Assembly: GCF_026319365.1 (NCBI RefSeq)
Contig: NZ_JAPDMS010000002.1
Coordinates: forward strand, 485,565-549,564
Source: Methylophaga sp. OBS1
GTDB lineage: Bacteria; Pseudomonadota; Gammaproteobacteria; Nitrosococcales; Methylophagaceae
Length of the DNA stretch: 64,000 nt
Direction of reading: 5' to 3'
A program made the translations under genes and the position numbers. Position 1 is the first letter of the stretch, and each line of letters opens with the position of its first letter. The notes beneath the pieces were generated by a model. The model was not told the origin of the DNA and made no database searches. It saw nothing but the letters and a program-made list of their open reading frames with translations. This document shows positions 18,219-27,974 of this stretch, piece after piece.

Positions 18219-19484
18219 TTACTGTGGCAGTTTAAAGCCGGAAACCGACTTACGCAGTTCATTGGTAAGATCCAGCAGACGGCCGATTGCAGCGGCACTC
18301 TCATTTGTGCCTGTTGAGGTCTGCATGGTGATTTCCTGAATCACGTTCATATTTTCAGAGGTACTGACAGCCGCTGTGGCCTGCTGCTTGGCATTGGCGG
18401 TGATGTTATTGATAAGCTCGGCAAGTTGCTGAGAAACCGCTTCAATCTGTTCCAGTGAGGTGCCGGCATCCTGTGACAGTTTGGCACCGGAGACGACTTC
18501 GGAGGTGCTCTGCTCCATGGAGGCGATGGCTTCACTGGTATCGCTCTGAATGGTTTTTACCAGCGCATCGATCTGACGGGTCGCATTACTGGAACGTTCA
18601 GCCAGGCGCTGAACCTCGTCCGCCACCACGGCAAAACCGCGACCGGCTTCACCCGCCATCGCAGCCTGGATGGCAGCATTCAGAGACAGAATATTGGTTT
18701 GCTCGGCGATGTCGTTGATCAGTTCGACAATGTCACCGATCTGCTGCGAACTCTCGCCCAGACGTTTAATTCGTTTTGAGGTTTCCTGAATCTGCTCGCG
18801 AATCGTATCCATGCCCCGAATCGCTTTCTTAACCGCAGTATTACCCTGTACCGCCAGCGATACCGATTGTTTCGCTACTTCGGAGGACTGACTGGCATTT
18901 TCCGATACCTGTTCGATCGAACCGGCCATCTGGGTGATGGCCGAGCTGACTTCAGTAATCTGTTGAGCCTGATGTTCACTGGCGTCAGTCAGGTGCAAAG
19001 CAGTGGCCTGGGTTTCCTGCGCGGCGGAAGCCACCTGCAGCGTGGTTGAGTTGATCTGTTCAACCAGGCTGCGGAGGGCGTCGATGGTGTAGTTCACCGA
19101 ATCGGCAATCGCGCCGGTAATATCTTCAGTCACGGTGGCACTGACAGTCAGGTCACCGTCAGCCAGGTCACCCATCTCATCCAGTAGCCGCAGGATGGCA
19201 TCCTGGTTGTGGCGATTCTGCAATTCCATTTCGTCCATTGCGGTCTTCAGTGACCGGATTGACGGGAAACTGAGTCTGACCACTGCGACAAGCGTCAATA
19301 CAAAGGCCACCGCCACCGCAATACTGAGATGCAGGATATTGTCGTAATAAGCCTGATACTGGCCACTGGCTATCAGCCACAAGCCGCCGAGGGTGACGAC
19401 ACTGAAGACGATCACAAAAAACAGATTGAGCCAGTTTTGTCTGCGCATCAGGGAAGAGAAAAAGAGCTTGCTGGTGGATGTCAT
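18219..19484 (-). CDS. pilJ: PilJ-type methyl-accepting chemotaxis protein without periplasmic domain
   Basis: Receptor of the pilus chemosensory array. I start it at ATG 19484 (MTSTSKLFF), which has AAGG upstream, giving 421 residues; TTG at 19505 is possible. Two membrane helices (about 18-38 and 52-70) are separated by only about 13 residues. A HAMP-like segment and a long coiled coil follow, with the receptor tip [20 protein letters not shown] and [18 protein letters not shown], the universal CheA/CheW-binding hairpin. Pseudomonas PilJ is about 680 residues, with a large periplasmic region that senses PilA; that region is missing here. The position between pilI and chpA fixes the assignment. 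Confidence 0.85.
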   Translation of the reverse strand: MTSTSKLFFSSLMRRQNWLNLFFVIVFSVVTLGGLWLIASGQYQAYYDNILHLSIAVAVAFVLTLVAVVRLSFPSIRSLKTAMDEMELQNRHNQDAILRLLDEMGDLADGDLTVSATVTEDITGAIADSVNYTIDALRSLVEQINSTTLQVASAAQETQATALHLTDASEHQAQQITEVSSAITQMAGSIEQVSENASQSSEVAKQSVSLAVQGNTAVKKAIRGMDTIREQIQETSKRIKRLGESSQQIGDIVELINDIAEQTNILSLNAAIQAAMAGEAGRGFAVVADEVQRLAERSSNATRQIDALVKTIQSDTSEAIASMEQSTSEVVSGAKLSQDAGTSLEQIEAVSQQLAELINNITANAKQQATAAVSTSENMNVIQEITMQTSTGTNESAAAIGRLLDLTNELRKSVSGFKLPQ

Positions 19485-19508
19485 AAACCTTAATCCTGAT
19501 ATCAATGG

Positions 19509-20057
19509 TTAGGCGGCGGCATTGAGAAAACGGGGGTCACTGATCAGATGCCTGAAACTGAACACCTGCCAGTCGATCTCCTGCTGGTGAATCATCCCGG
19601 TCAGATACGGGGCGAGTTCAGTGGTTTCTGCTGCGGGGAGGGGGGCAGGCTGCTGCTGAAAATGTTTCAGTCCGAATACCTCATCCACTGCCACGCCACT
19701 GATAGTGTCGCTGTCATTAATTACAATAATCCGGCTGCGTTTATTCAGTTTGAATGCTTTGTCATGCAGAAACTGATTGAGATCAAAAACCGGCAGCAAT
19801 TCACCACGGAGATTGACGATACCGAAAACCCAGCGTTGGGACTTCGGTACCGGCGTTATTTGTTCAGGTACTGGAAAAACCTCACGTGTCTCATTCAGCG
19901 GGGTGACAAAATGGCGTGAGCCGATACGAAAAGCGATAGCCGTCCAGCTTTGTCCTGCCGGGTCCTGCTGACCCAGCCCCGCCGCTCTCTGTCTGCTGCG
20001 ACGCTCCATGTCATGCAGCAATGAGATGATGTCTTCAGGCGTCTGTAATACAGCCAT
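19509..20057 (-). CDS. pilI: PilI, CheW-like coupling protein
   Basis: A CheW-domain adaptor of about 182 residues that couples PilJ to ChpA. WTAIAFRIGSRHFVTPLNE begins the CheW beta-barrel, and VFGIVNLRGELLPVFDLNQF is the diagnostic CheW block. About 45 residues precede the domain. Translation may begin at GTG 20063, whose first bases overlap the pilH TGA, or at ATG 20057 (MAVLQTPED); GGGG lies upstream of both. I use the ATG. It sits between pilH and pilJ as in Pseudomonas. Confidence 0.9.
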   Translation of the reverse strand: MAVLQTPEDIISLLHDMERRSRQRAAGLGQQDPAGQSWTAIAFRIGSRHFVTPLNETREVFPVPEQITPVPKSQRWVFGIVNLRGELLPVFDLNQFLHDKAFKLNKRSRIIVINDSDTISGVAVDEVFGLKHFQQQPAPLPAAETTELAPYLTGMIHQQEIDWQVFSFRHLISDPRFLNAAA

Positions 20058-20059
20058 GA

Positions 20060-20425
20060 TCACTGCCCCAACAGCGCGTTAATTTGCTGCATTAAGTCCT
20101 GCTCAGTCACCGGTTTACCGAGATAACCCCGGGCGCCCTGGCGCAGCCCCCACATTTTGTCTGTTTCTTGATTTTTGGATGACACAATCACGACCGGAAT
20201 GTGGCTTGTCTCTGGGTCTTTAGTCAGTTTACGGGTGGCCTGAAAACCATTCAGATTGGGCATGACCACATCCATGAGTATCAGATCAGGCTGGTGCTGG
20301 AGGCTTTGAGCCACAGCCTGCTCGCCATCTTCGGCAACCAGCACCTCATGGCCGTTTTTTTCCAGCATTTTCTGTAAAACGTAGACTTCCGTGGGTGAGT
20401 CATCAGCTATTAGAATCCGTGCCAT
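20060..20425 (-). CDS. pilH: PilH response regulator
   Basis: A stand-alone 121-residue CheY-like receiver. ILIADDSPTE carries the acidic pocket, LILMDVVMPNLNG the phosphorylated aspartate, VIVSSKN the conserved Ser/Thr switch and GYLGKPV the lysine. In Pseudomonas PilH receives phosphate from ChpA and favours pilus retraction or acts as a phosphate sink. It is separated by three bases from pilG and overlaps the pilI start region. Confidence 0.92.
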   Translation of the reverse strand: MARILIADDSPTEVYVLQKMLEKNGHEVLVAEDGEQAVAQSLQHQPDLILMDVVMPNLNGFQATRKLTKDPETSHIPVVIVSSKNQETDKMWGLRQGARGYLGKPVTEQDLMQQINALLGQ

Positions 20426-20428
20426 AAG

Positions 20429-20845
20429 CTATTCAGCGTCCTGGTGTTTTTCAAGCGAATGTTTACGGATGGCTCCCAGCAGATCATCTCTGGTGAACGG
20501 TTTGGTGAGATACTGCTCTGCACCGACGACACGTCCTTTTGCCCGATCAAACAGACCATCCTTACTGGAAAGCATGATGACGGGAATGTCCCTGAACTTG
20601 GGATTGTTTTTCACCAAAGCGCAGGTCTGGTATCCATCCAGGCGAGGCATCATAATATCAATAAACAGAATATCAGGATGATTGGCGCTGATGATCGGCA
20701 AAGCTTCAAAACCATTGTCTGCCGTCAATACATCACAGCCTGCTTTTTTTAATAAGGTTTCTGCTGTTCGACGAATGGTGTTGCTGTCATCAATCACCAT
20801 GACCTTCAGGCCGGAAAATTCAGATTGGTTCTCGCTCACGGTCAT
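20429..20845 (-). CDS. pilG: PilG response regulator
   Basis: First gene of the pilus chemosensory operon: a 138-residue CheY-like receiver. VMVIDDSNTIRRTAE, LFIDIMMPRLDGYQT (phospho-acceptor Asp), VIMLSSKDG and YLTKPF are the receiver motifs. PilG phosphorylated by ChpA promotes pilus extension and adenylate cyclase activity in Pseudomonas. It diverges from gshA across 233 bases (20846-21078); I see no clear promoter hexamers there. No pilK or chpB follows further down the operon. Confidence 0.92.
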   Translation of the reverse strand: MTVSENQSEFSGLKVMVIDDSNTIRRTAETLLKKAGCDVLTADNGFEALPIISANHPDILFIDIMMPRLDGYQTCALVKNNPKFRDIPVIMLSSKDGLFDRAKGRVVGAEQYLTKPFTRDDLLGAIRKHSLEKHQDAE

Positions 20846-21078
20846 GCATTACCTGATAAAGTCGTCATTCTAGTTCTTGGTTAAGCCCTGAGGAACGAAG
20901 ATAACCGATTTTTAGTCCGCAGGCTAGTGATGTAAAACAGCCTGTTTTCGTCGCGCCATGGCCTGAATTTAAACGACCAACGAGTATGTATCACTTGAAA
21001 AATGCAAACTGTGTCCCATCTCACAGTATAGACAGTGCTTATGAAGCAACCTGCCATCCCTCAACAGCGAGATAGATT

Positions 21079-22353
21079 ATGACCACTGGCGTTCCGCACC
21101 TGATCACTGCCCTCAACGGCCCACTGCTGCAGCTGGAGTCTCATCTGCTTGAGAAACAGACCCAAGTCGAAACCTGGCTGCGCGAACAATGGCTGAAAAC
21201 ACCGTCACCGTTTTATGCTTCCGTCGACCTGCGAAATGCCGGTTTCAAACTGGCGCCAGTGGATACAAATCTGTTTCCAGCCGGTTTTAATAATCTCAAC
21301 GCGTCGTTTATTCCATTGTCGATTCAGGCTGCCCAGTCAGCCGTGGAGCGAGCATGTCCGACCGCTAAACGGGTGTTAATCGTGGCGGAAAACCATACCC
21401 GTAACCTGTTCTATCTGGAAAGCCTGGAAACGCTGCGAGACATTTTTCAGAAAGCTGGGCTGGAGGCCCGAATTGGGAGCCTGCGGGATGATATTACCGA
21501 GCCTGTGACGGTGGATCTTCCCTCCGGTAAGCAATGTCTGCTGGAACCCCTGGTCAGAAAAGGCAACAGGGTGGCAGTGGATGATTTTTCTCCTTGTCTT
21601 GTGTTGTTGAATAACGATCTCTCAGCAGGACGGCCGGCGATTCTGGAAGGACTGGAACAGGAAATTATGCCCCCGCTTCATGCCGGCTGGTCGACACGTA
21701 AAAAGTCCCATCACTTCAGTCATTACAGTAATGTGGCCAAGGAATTCGCTCAGCAGATTGATATTGACCCCTGGCTGATTTCGCCATTGACCCTGCAATG
21801 TGGCGAGGTGAATTTTAAGGAGAAAGCCGGGCTGGAATGCCTGGCGCGAAATATTGATAACTTGCTGATGTCGATTCGCAGTAAATATCGTGAATATAAT
21901 ATAGACCGGGATCCCTTTGTCGTCGTTAAAGCCGATTCCGGGACTTATGGCATGGGTATCATGACGGTAAAAAGTCCTGATGACATCTATAATCTCAACC
22001 GTAAACAGCGCAATAAAATGTCATCAGCCAAAGAGGGACTGGTGGTTGATAATGTGCTGGTACAGGAAGGGGTCTACACCTTTGAAACGCTGGGGGATGA
22101 ACAGGCCGTGGCGGAACCGGTTATTTACATGATGGATCACTTCGTTATCGGCGGTTTCTACCGAGTACACACTGGCCGCGGTGCAGATGAGAACCTCAAT
22201 GCGCCGGGTATGCACTTTGAGCCACTGGCCTTTGCTCAGTCCTGTATTACCCCGGATCAGAATGAACAGCCGGACTCCGAGCCCAACCGCTTTTATGCCT
22301 ATGGGGTTATTGCCCGGCTGGCGCTGCTGGCCGCCGCAAGAGAACTGGCCTAA
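21079..22353 (+). CDS. gshA: Glutamate--cysteine ligase, Acidithiobacillus/'ferrooxidans' type
   Basis: A 424-residue protein of the distinct proteobacterial GshA family first seen in acidithiobacilli, not related in sequence to E. coli GshA. It makes gamma-glutamylcysteine for glutathione, which also matters for formaldehyde handling. Conserved blocks include SVDLRNAGFKLAPVDTNLFP near residue 50, VVVKADSGTYGMGIM near residue 278 and VQEGVYTFE near 335, an ATP-grasp-like arrangement. GAG lies about ten bases before the ATG. The last four bases overlap the end of the convergent FIST gene. A gshB is not in the window. Confidence 0.88.
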   Translation: MTTGVPHLITALNGPLLQLESHLLEKQTQVETWLREQWLKTPSPFYASVDLRNAGFKLAPVDTNLFPAGFNNLNASFIPLSIQAAQSAVERACPTAKRVLIVAENHTRNLFYLESLETLRDIFQKAGLEARIGSLRDDITEPVTVDLPSGKQCLLEPLVRKGNRVAVDDFSPCLVLLNNDLSAGRPAILEGLEQEIMPPLHAGWSTRKKSHHFSHYSNVAKEFAQQIDIDPWLISPLTLQCGEVNFKEKAGLECLARNIDNLLMSIRSKYREYNIDRDPFVVVKADSGTYGMGIMTVKSPDDIYNLNRKQRNKMSSAKEGLVVDNVLVQEGVYTFETLGDEQAVAEPVIYMMDHFVIGGFYRVHTGRGADENLNAPGMHFEPLAFAQSCITPDQNEQPDSEPNRFYAYGVIARLALLAAARELA

Positions 22354-23492
22354 GCGTTGTGCTCACTGAGGTAGGCGATAGTCATTGTCTGGTTATGTAA
22401 CTGACTGTGGCTATCATCTTCCCCGGAGCAGATTTCACCATTGGAGTAGAAACCGGTAATGCCGGTCTGCATACCCAGCAAACGTTGAACGGCAAACACT
22501 TCATCTGCAACCTGGGCTTCCATCACCAGCTTACGGCCGACACAACTGACGCAGATAGCCAAAGCCTTGTCGTTGATATTGACGTCTTTCTGCAGAATCT
22601 GACGTGCCGCTTCACTGGCCCCCATTACCAGGCTGTCATGATCGGATTTGAGAAACCGCACCGTGGCGCCCTGATCAATATTGCCGGCAAAAGTCAGGCT
22701 GTTATCTTTCTCATTCACTGACAGCAAAGTACGGATAACGTTGACATTTTTCTCATCCATGATGGCAAAAGGAAAGTTGAGTCCCGAAGCGGGCAGTTCA
22801 TTGGCGTAATAGCCGATATACATCTTATAAAGCGGCAGGGCGGGCTTGTTGTCGAGTTCGTAGACTACATTTTTATTGGAACGGGTGATCTGGCGGGGTG
22901 GGCCATAAGGTTTCCAGCCACCCAGTGCACCACTGGTGACAATGGCATCTTCCCCATAGATGCCGACCGCAATCACAACGCGATCTTGAATTTTATCGTT
23001 ATTGATCAGCAACGTTTTAGCGAACTTGGCGTCATCTCCCGCCAGTCCGCCAGTGATCGGAATGTTAGGCAGGACTTCCTGCAGGCCTTCCACCAGTTCG
23101 GAGCCATTCACATTAAGACCGTCGCTGAGTACGAAAACGCCCTTAAGATCATCCATTTTCAGCTCACCGGCGATCTGAGCACCCAGTGCATGGGATTGTT
23201 CCATGCTGTTTACCGGCTTGGAAATGAAGCGCAGTGTACTCCGCTCCCATTTCATGGCAGTGATATGAATGCTATCGTCATAAACGCCATCACCGGTGAT
23301 TTCACCTGAGGTGGTGCAGCCGATGATTTGTGCGTCGGGGTAACGTTTTCTCAGGTTTTTGGCAAATCCGCGTTCATTAAACCGATTTACTGAACCGAAA
23401 ACCAAGACCCAGTTTGCATCCGGCAAAGGTGAGGAGGAAGGCAGTTTGTTAATGCCTGTCTTGGCGGGGAGGTGTTCCTGTTCAAACTTCAT
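22350..23492 (-). CDS. FIST-domain sensory protein
   Basis: A 380-residue cytoplasmic protein with an N-terminal FIST domain (about 25-220; IIGCTTSGEITGDGVYDD, VFVLSDGLNVNGSELVEGL, ITGGLAGDDAKF) and a FIST_C domain (about 230-365; MYIGYYANELPASGLNFPF, GITGFYSNGEICSG). FIST domains are predicted to bind small ligands, perhaps amino acids, and are often linked to signalling proteins; here no kinase or cyclase domain is attached. It converges on gshA with a four-base overlap and is 212 bases from gatB. The domain call is firm; the physiological role is unknown. Confidence 0.85.
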   Translation of the reverse strand: MKFEQEHLPAKTGINKLPSSSPLPDANWVLVFGSVNRFNERGFAKNLRKRYPDAQIIGCTTSGEITGDGVYDDSIHITAMKWERSTLRFISKPVNSMEQSHALGAQIAGELKMDDLKGVFVLSDGLNVNGSELVEGLQEVLPNIPITGGLAGDDAKFAKTLLINNDKIQDRVVIAVGIYGEDAIVTSGALGGWKPYGPPRQITRSNKNVVYELDNKPALPLYKMYIGYYANELPASGLNFPFAIMDEKNVNVIRTLLSVNEKDNSLTFAGNIDQGATVRFLKSDHDSLVMGASEAARQILQKDVNINDKALAICVSCVGRKLVMEAQVADEVFAVQRLLGMQTGITGFYSNGEICSGEDDSHSQLHNQTMTIAYLSEHNA

Positions 23493-23643
23493 GAGTAAGC
23501 GAATCTGGCTCCGTATAGGCGACGCATCCTGCGCCGGAACAAGTAGCGTTATTAAACCAACGATTGATACTACATCAGTTCAATCCGGATGGGGAAATAG
23601 TCCGCCATCAAAAATGTGAAAAAGTTCACAAAATATCATGTGC

Positions 23644-23679
23644 TAAAAAAGCAAAAAGCCGCAATTATTTCTGCGGCTT
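23644..23679 (-). terminator. Intrinsic terminator of gatB
   Basis: On the minus strand the stem AAGCCGCA / TGCGGCTT with an eight-base loop is followed by TTTGCTTTTTT. It begins about 26 bases after the gatB stop. The remaining bases up to the FIST gene start (23492) show nothing else I can name. Confidence 0.85.
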
Positions 23680-23704
23680 GTGCTGTATCTCAACCTGATC
23701 GGTA

Positions 23705-25147
23705 TTACCCTGCCAGTTTTTTCTTCAGGATTTCATTAACCTGAGCAGGGTTTGCTTTACCTTTGGATGTTTTCATCACCTGCCCTACAAAATAACCCAA
23801 TAACTGCTCCTTACCGTCGCGGTATTGTTGTACCTGATCCGGGTTATTAGCCAGTACCTCATCGATCATACTTTCAATGGCACCGGTGTCTGTTACTTGT
23901 TTCAGGCCTTGAGCTTCGATAATGGCATCAGCATCTTTACCTTCGCCTTTCCATAAAGCCTCGAAGACGCTTTTCGCTATTTTTCCGGAGATGGTGTTGT
24001 CAGCAATGCGTTGCAGTACACCCGCCAGTTGTTCAGCACTGACCGGTGATTCAGTGATATCGAGACCCGCTTTGTTAAGGGCGCCGGAGAGTTCAACAAT
24101 GACCCAGTTGGCACATTGTTTGGGGTCTTTACCGCCAGTTGCTTTCAATACGGATTCGTAATAATCGGCAAGGTCACGACTGCTGGTCAGCACTGAGGCA
24201 TCGTACATCGATAGACCCAGTTCATTGACAAAGCGATCCCGTTTTTCATTTGGTAGTTCCGGCAATGTAGCGCGGACAGCGTCGATAAGTGCTTTGTCGA
24301 CGACTAATGGTAACAGGTCAGGATCGGGGAAATAGCGGTAGTCATTCGCTTCTTCCTTGCTACGCATGGAGCGGGTTTCATTTTTATCAGCGTCGTAAAG
24401 ACGGGTTTCCTGAATAACCTCACCGCCGCCTTCCAGCACATCGATCTGGCGTTCAATCTCATAATTGATGGCACGTTCAACGTTGCGGAATGAGTTGATG
24501 TTTTTAAGTTCAGTACGGGTGCCGAATTTTTCCTGGCCTTTGGGGCGAATCGACACATTGGCATCGCAGCGGAAAGAGCCTTCCTGCATGTTGCCGTCAC
24601 AGATCTCCAGGTACCGCACCAATGAATGAATTTTTTTCATATAGGCCACGGCTTCTTTGGCACTGCGCATATCCGGTTCAGAGACAATTTCCAGCAACGG
24701 TGTCCCCGCCCGGTTCAGATCGATACCGGTTTCGCCATGAAAATCTTCATGCAGGGATTTACCGGCATCTTCTTCCAGATGGGCACGGGTGATGCCGATG
24801 ACTTTTTCAGTGCCGTCTTCCAGCTCAATGCTGATTGACCCCTTGCCGACAACGGGTAGTTCATACTGACTGATTTGGTAGCCTTTGGGCAGGTCGGGGT
24901 AGAAGTAATTTTTGCGGGCGAACACGGAGCGATCAGCAATCTCGGCATCGACCGCCAGACCGAATTTAATCGCCATAGTCACTGCTTGCTCATTGAGTAC
25001 CGGTAATACGCCCGGCAGGCCGAGGTCAACGGCGCAAGCCTGGGTGTTAGGGGCGGCACCGTAAGCAGTGGGCGCACCCGAGAAAATCTTGCTTTTGGTG
25101 GCAAGCTGGGTATGAATTTCCAGCCCTATTACAACTTCCCATTCCAT
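23705..25147 (-). CDS. gatB: Aspartyl/glutamyl-tRNA amidotransferase subunit B
   Basis: GatB is the kinase-transamidase subunit that converts Glu-tRNA(Gln) and/or Asp-tRNA(Asn) to the amide in the GatCAB complex. The 480-residue sequence begins [15 protein letters not shown] and contains the family signature [20 protein letters not shown], with the helical and YqeY-like tail at the C-terminus ([18 protein letters not shown]). Length is typical. gatC and gatA, commonly just upstream, are not here; the upstream neighbour is a HAD phosphatase 79 bases away. A strong terminator follows. Confidence 0.97.
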   Translation of the reverse strand: MEWEVVIGLEIHTQLATKSKIFSGAPTAYGAAPNTQACAVDLGLPGVLPVLNEQAVTMAIKFGLAVDAEIADRSVFARKNYFYPDLPKGYQISQYELPVVGKGSISIELEDGTEKVIGITRAHLEEDAGKSLHEDFHGETGIDLNRAGTPLLEIVSEPDMRSAKEAVAYMKKIHSLVRYLEICDGNMQEGSFRCDANVSIRPKGQEKFGTRTELKNINSFRNVERAINYEIERQIDVLEGGGEVIQETRLYDADKNETRSMRSKEEANDYRYFPDPDLLPLVVDKALIDAVRATLPELPNEKRDRFVNELGLSMYDASVLTSSRDLADYYESVLKATGGKDPKQCANWVIVELSGALNKAGLDITESPVSAEQLAGVLQRIADNTISGKIAKSVFEALWKGEGKDADAIIEAQGLKQVTDTGAIESMIDEVLANNPDQVQQYRDGKEQLLGYFVGQVMKTSKGKANPAQVNEILKKKLAG

Positions 25148-25226
25148 ATTGAAGGCCTGATTATCAGTATTAAAAAACGATAAATTGTAACAATAAACCG
25201 CAACGGGCGCTGCCTCTAATTCTGCA

Positions 25227-25880
25227 TCATCTGAGGCTCAGAATTTGCCAGCCGCGTTGTTGGGCGACTGCCTGCAGTTTCGGATCGGGGTCGACCGCTA
25301 CTGGCGTATCCACCAGTTCCAGCAGGGGCAGATCATTATGCGAGTCACTGTAAAAAATGCTGTCATTCAGTTCTTCCTCACGGCTTTGAAGCCATTGGCG
25401 CAAACGCTCGACCTTTCCGTGCTGAAATGAAGGCTGACCGGCAACACGGCCGCTGAAACGACCGTTGACGATTTCAGGGTCAGTGGCGATCAGGTTGTCA
25501 ATGCCCATCATCTGCGCAATCGGGGTGGTAAGAAAGCTGTTGGTTGCTGTGATGATCAGCAAGGTATCGCCCTGCTTGCGATGTTTGTCTACCAGCGCCT
25601 CAGCTGCAGGCTGCAGGATGGGTTTGATCTTCTGTTCCAGATAAGCTTCACGCCAGCCTTCCAGGGTCTGCATATCGTGACTGGCCAGCGGTTTAAACAC
25701 GAATTCCAGGAATTCGTAGATATCCAGACTGCCCTCCAGATACTGCTGGTAATAATGTTCGTTGGCACGGCGATAAGCCGCTTCGTCGACGATACCGTTC
25801 TCGCAAAGATAACGCCCCCACAAAAAGTCGCTGTCGCCACCCAGCAGGGTGTTATCCAAATCAAAAATTGCCAACGCCAT
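25227..25880 (-). CDS. HAD-IB family phosphatase (SerB-like)
   Basis: A 217-residue HAD hydrolase of subfamily [16 protein letters not shown] holds the nucleophilic aspartate, [16 protein letters not shown] is motif [11 protein letters not shown] carries the motif III lysine and [12 protein letters not shown] is motif IV. Relatives include phosphoserine and lyso-phospholipid-type phosphatases; similar proteins are often annotated as histidinol-phosphatase- or SerB-like. Start at ATG 25880 (MALAIFDLD) instead of an upstream TTG, because the nucleophile motif should lie near the N-terminus. It diverges from rppH across about 150 bases. Confidence 0.85.
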   Translation of the reverse strand: MALAIFDLDNTLLGGDSDFLWGRYLCENGIVDEAAYRRANEHYYQQYLEGSLDIYEFLEFVFKPLASHDMQTLEGWREAYLEQKIKPILQPAAEALVDKHRKQGDTLLIITATNSFLTTPIAQMMGIDNLIATDPEIVNGRFSGRVAGQPSFQHGKVERLRQWLQSREEELNDSIFYSDSHNDLPLLELVDTPVAVDPDPKLQAVAQQRGWQILSLR

Positions 25881-26031
25881 AATGAGTAACCTGTCTCCGT
25901 TTTGAAGCAAATGAGTCTCTATTGTAAGCCAAAATGCGTTGCAACCTGACGGTGCTTTTACTAATCTAAGCTGTAATTGAGATTAACCTGCTGAGTTAAA
26001 CTAAAGGCTCAGCCAGTCAGAGACTTTCGTC

Positions 26032-26547
26032 GTGATTGATAAAGATGGCTTCAGGCCTAATGTGGGGATCATACTCTGCAATGAAGACAACCAGGTGCTG
26101 TGGGCACAGCGTGCGCAACATGATTCATGGCAGTTTCCTCAGGGTGGCATAAAAGCGCATGAAACGCCGGAACAGGCGGCTTACCGTGAACTGATGGAGG
26201 AAGTCGGTTTGTCACCGGAACATGTTGAACTGCTCGCTGCAACCCGTGGCTGGCTGCGCTATCGTTTGCCCAAGCGTTATCTTCGTTATGGCAATAAACC
26301 GCTCTGTATCGGCCAGAAGCAACGCTGGTTTTTGATGCGTTTTACCGGTGATGAAGACGATGTCCGTCTTGACCTGCATGAAAAACCGGAATTTGATGAC
26401 TGGCGCTGGGTTGATTATTGGACCCCGGTGGAAGAAATTGTGTTTTTCAAGCGTCGGGTGTACGAGCGAGCCCTGCATGAGTTCGCACCGATTCTGTTCC
26501 CGGAATATCGACGTCGTGCCAATCGCGGGCAGAAAACGGGCGGCTAG
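26032..26547 (+). CDS. rppH: RNA pyrophosphohydrolase
   Basis: RppH (NudH) removes pyrophosphate from 5'-triphosphorylated mRNA and so starts RNase E-dependent decay. The 171-residue protein begins with GTG ([17 protein letters not shown]), the conserved family N-terminus, and has the Nudix box [30 protein letters not shown] and GQKQRWFLM are typical of RppH. It converges on argA with a four-base overlap. Confidence 0.96.
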   Translation: MIDKDGFRPNVGIILCNEDNQVLWAQRAQHDSWQFPQGGIKAHETPEQAAYRELMEEVGLSPEHVELLAATRGWLRYRLPKRYLRYGNKPLCIGQKQRWFLMRFTGDEDDVRLDLHEKPEFDDWRWVDYWTPVEEIVFFKRRVYERALHEFAPILFPEYRRRANRGQKTGG

Positions 26548-27845
26548 GCCAGGCGTTTGCGAAAGACCCGCGAATTACGCTGATAATTGTAAAGAGCCTG
26601 TTTAGCCACCGGCAGATCACCAATCTCAGCGGGTTTAAAACCATGCTCGAGAAACCAGTGCGCAGTCTGTGTGGTGAGTACATAGAGCGATTCAATGCCG
26701 GCGTGCAATGCGCTTTGTTCCAGGGAGTCCAGTAGCTGTTTACCTCTGCCCTTGCTTTGATAACTGCCGGACACCGCCAGACAAGCCAGTTCCGCCATCT
26801 TATTTTCAGGATAAGGATATAACGCGGCACAGGCGACGACGGTGCCATCACGTTCCATCACCGTGAAATGACCAATTTCGCGCTCCAGCAACTCCCTTGA
26901 ACGTTTCACCAGGGTGCCGTTGGCCTCGAGTGGCTGCAGTAATTCCAGAATGCCGCCGACATCTTCAATACTGGCCTGGCGGGTTGTCTCAAACGAAGTC
27001 GCAGACAGCAGCGTGCCGGCACCATCACGGCTGAACAGCTCCTGCAGCAAAGCACCATCCTGGGCTCTGTCTAACAGATGCACGCGACGAACCCCGGACT
27101 CACAGGCTTTGACTGCGGCTGATAATGATGGGTGTGCATCTAGATTGTTCCGAGCTTGACTCAGCATCATTTCTCTCGGTAAGTCACGATTACTTGAGCC
27201 GATAAAAATCAGTTTGTCAGCATGCAAAGATACTGCGACCGCAGTCGCAATGGCTTCCGAGGATAGATTGAAGACTTCACCAGTTAATGAAAATCCCAGT
27301 GGGGGTAGCAGTACGATATTGCCGAGTTCCAGTTGCTGGTTGATGCCATCAACATCAACACGGCGCACTTCGCCGGTATGGCCCAGATCGATGCCATCGA
27401 TGATCCCTGCAGGACGGGCTGTGACCAGGTTGCCGCTGGTGCAGCGGATGCGGGCGTCAGCCATCGGGGTATGCGGCAGACCAAAAGACAGTTTGGACTC
27501 AATATCCAGACGCAGCTTGCCAATCACGGCCTTGGCGATCTTGAGGCTGGTATCGTCGGTGACACGTAAGCCCCGGTGGTAGTGCACATTGATGTTTTGC
27601 TGCTCGCACTGGGCCTCTATTTGTGGACGCGCGCCATAAGCCAGCACCAGTTTGATGCCCAGGCTGCTGAGAATGGCGATATCATGCAGCAGCGGATCGA
27701 AGCCGTCGCTGTCAATGGTCTCTCCATCAAAAGCAATAACAAATGTGGCACCGCGGTGGGCGTGGATATAGGGCGCAGCCGTACGAAACCAACTGGTCGT
27801 GGTCGCCAGGTTCTGATGGTTATTATTGGGTTGCGCGTCGTTCAT
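26544..27845 (-). CDS. argA: Amino-acid N-acetyltransferase (N-acetylglutamate synthase)
   Basis: First enzyme of arginine synthesis: acetyl-CoA plus glutamate gives N-acetylglutamate. The protein has an amino acid kinase fold without kinase function (about 20-280; [24 protein letters not shown]) and a C-terminal GNAT domain (about 290-430; [35 protein letters not shown]). I start it at ATG 27845 (MNDAQPNNN), giving 433 residues, the usual length; the frame stays open upstream but those residues do not belong to the family. It diverges from ilvD. Confidence 0.94.
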   Translation of the reverse strand: MNDAQPNNNHQNLATTTSWFRTAAPYIHAHRGATFVIAFDGETIDSDGFDPLLHDIAILSSLGIKLVLAYGARPQIEAQCEQQNINVHYHRGLRVTDDTSLKIAKAVIGKLRLDIESKLSFGLPHTPMADARIRCTSGNLVTARPAGIIDGIDLGHTGEVRRVDVDGINQQLELGNIVLLPPLGFSLTGEVFNLSSEAIATAVAVSLHADKLIFIGSSNRDLPREMMLSQARNNLDAHPSLSAAVKACESGVRRVHLLDRAQDGALLQELFSRDGAGTLLSATSFETTRQASIEDVGGILELLQPLEANGTLVKRSRELLEREIGHFTVMERDGTVVACAALYPYPENKMAELACLAVSGSYQSKGRGKQLLDSLEQSALHAGIESLYVLTTQTAHWFLEHGFKPAEIGDLPVAKQALYNYQRNSRVFRKRLA

Positions 27846-27974
27846 AAGCTTCTTTTTATCGCAGACTCGGCACGCTTGCCAAGTGTCGTGTAAAATTTGT
27901 CGATTAACTGATACTAGCAACAAGGCGCGATCATAGCATTTCGCGTTGGATTTCAGATTTTTGGAGTGTTCAGC

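Noticed and set aside
23705..25147. Isolation of gatB from gatCA as a sign of rearrangement
   Set aside because: The gene is intact and full length; splitting of gat genes is seen in other bacteria, so by itself it is not evidence of anything unusual.
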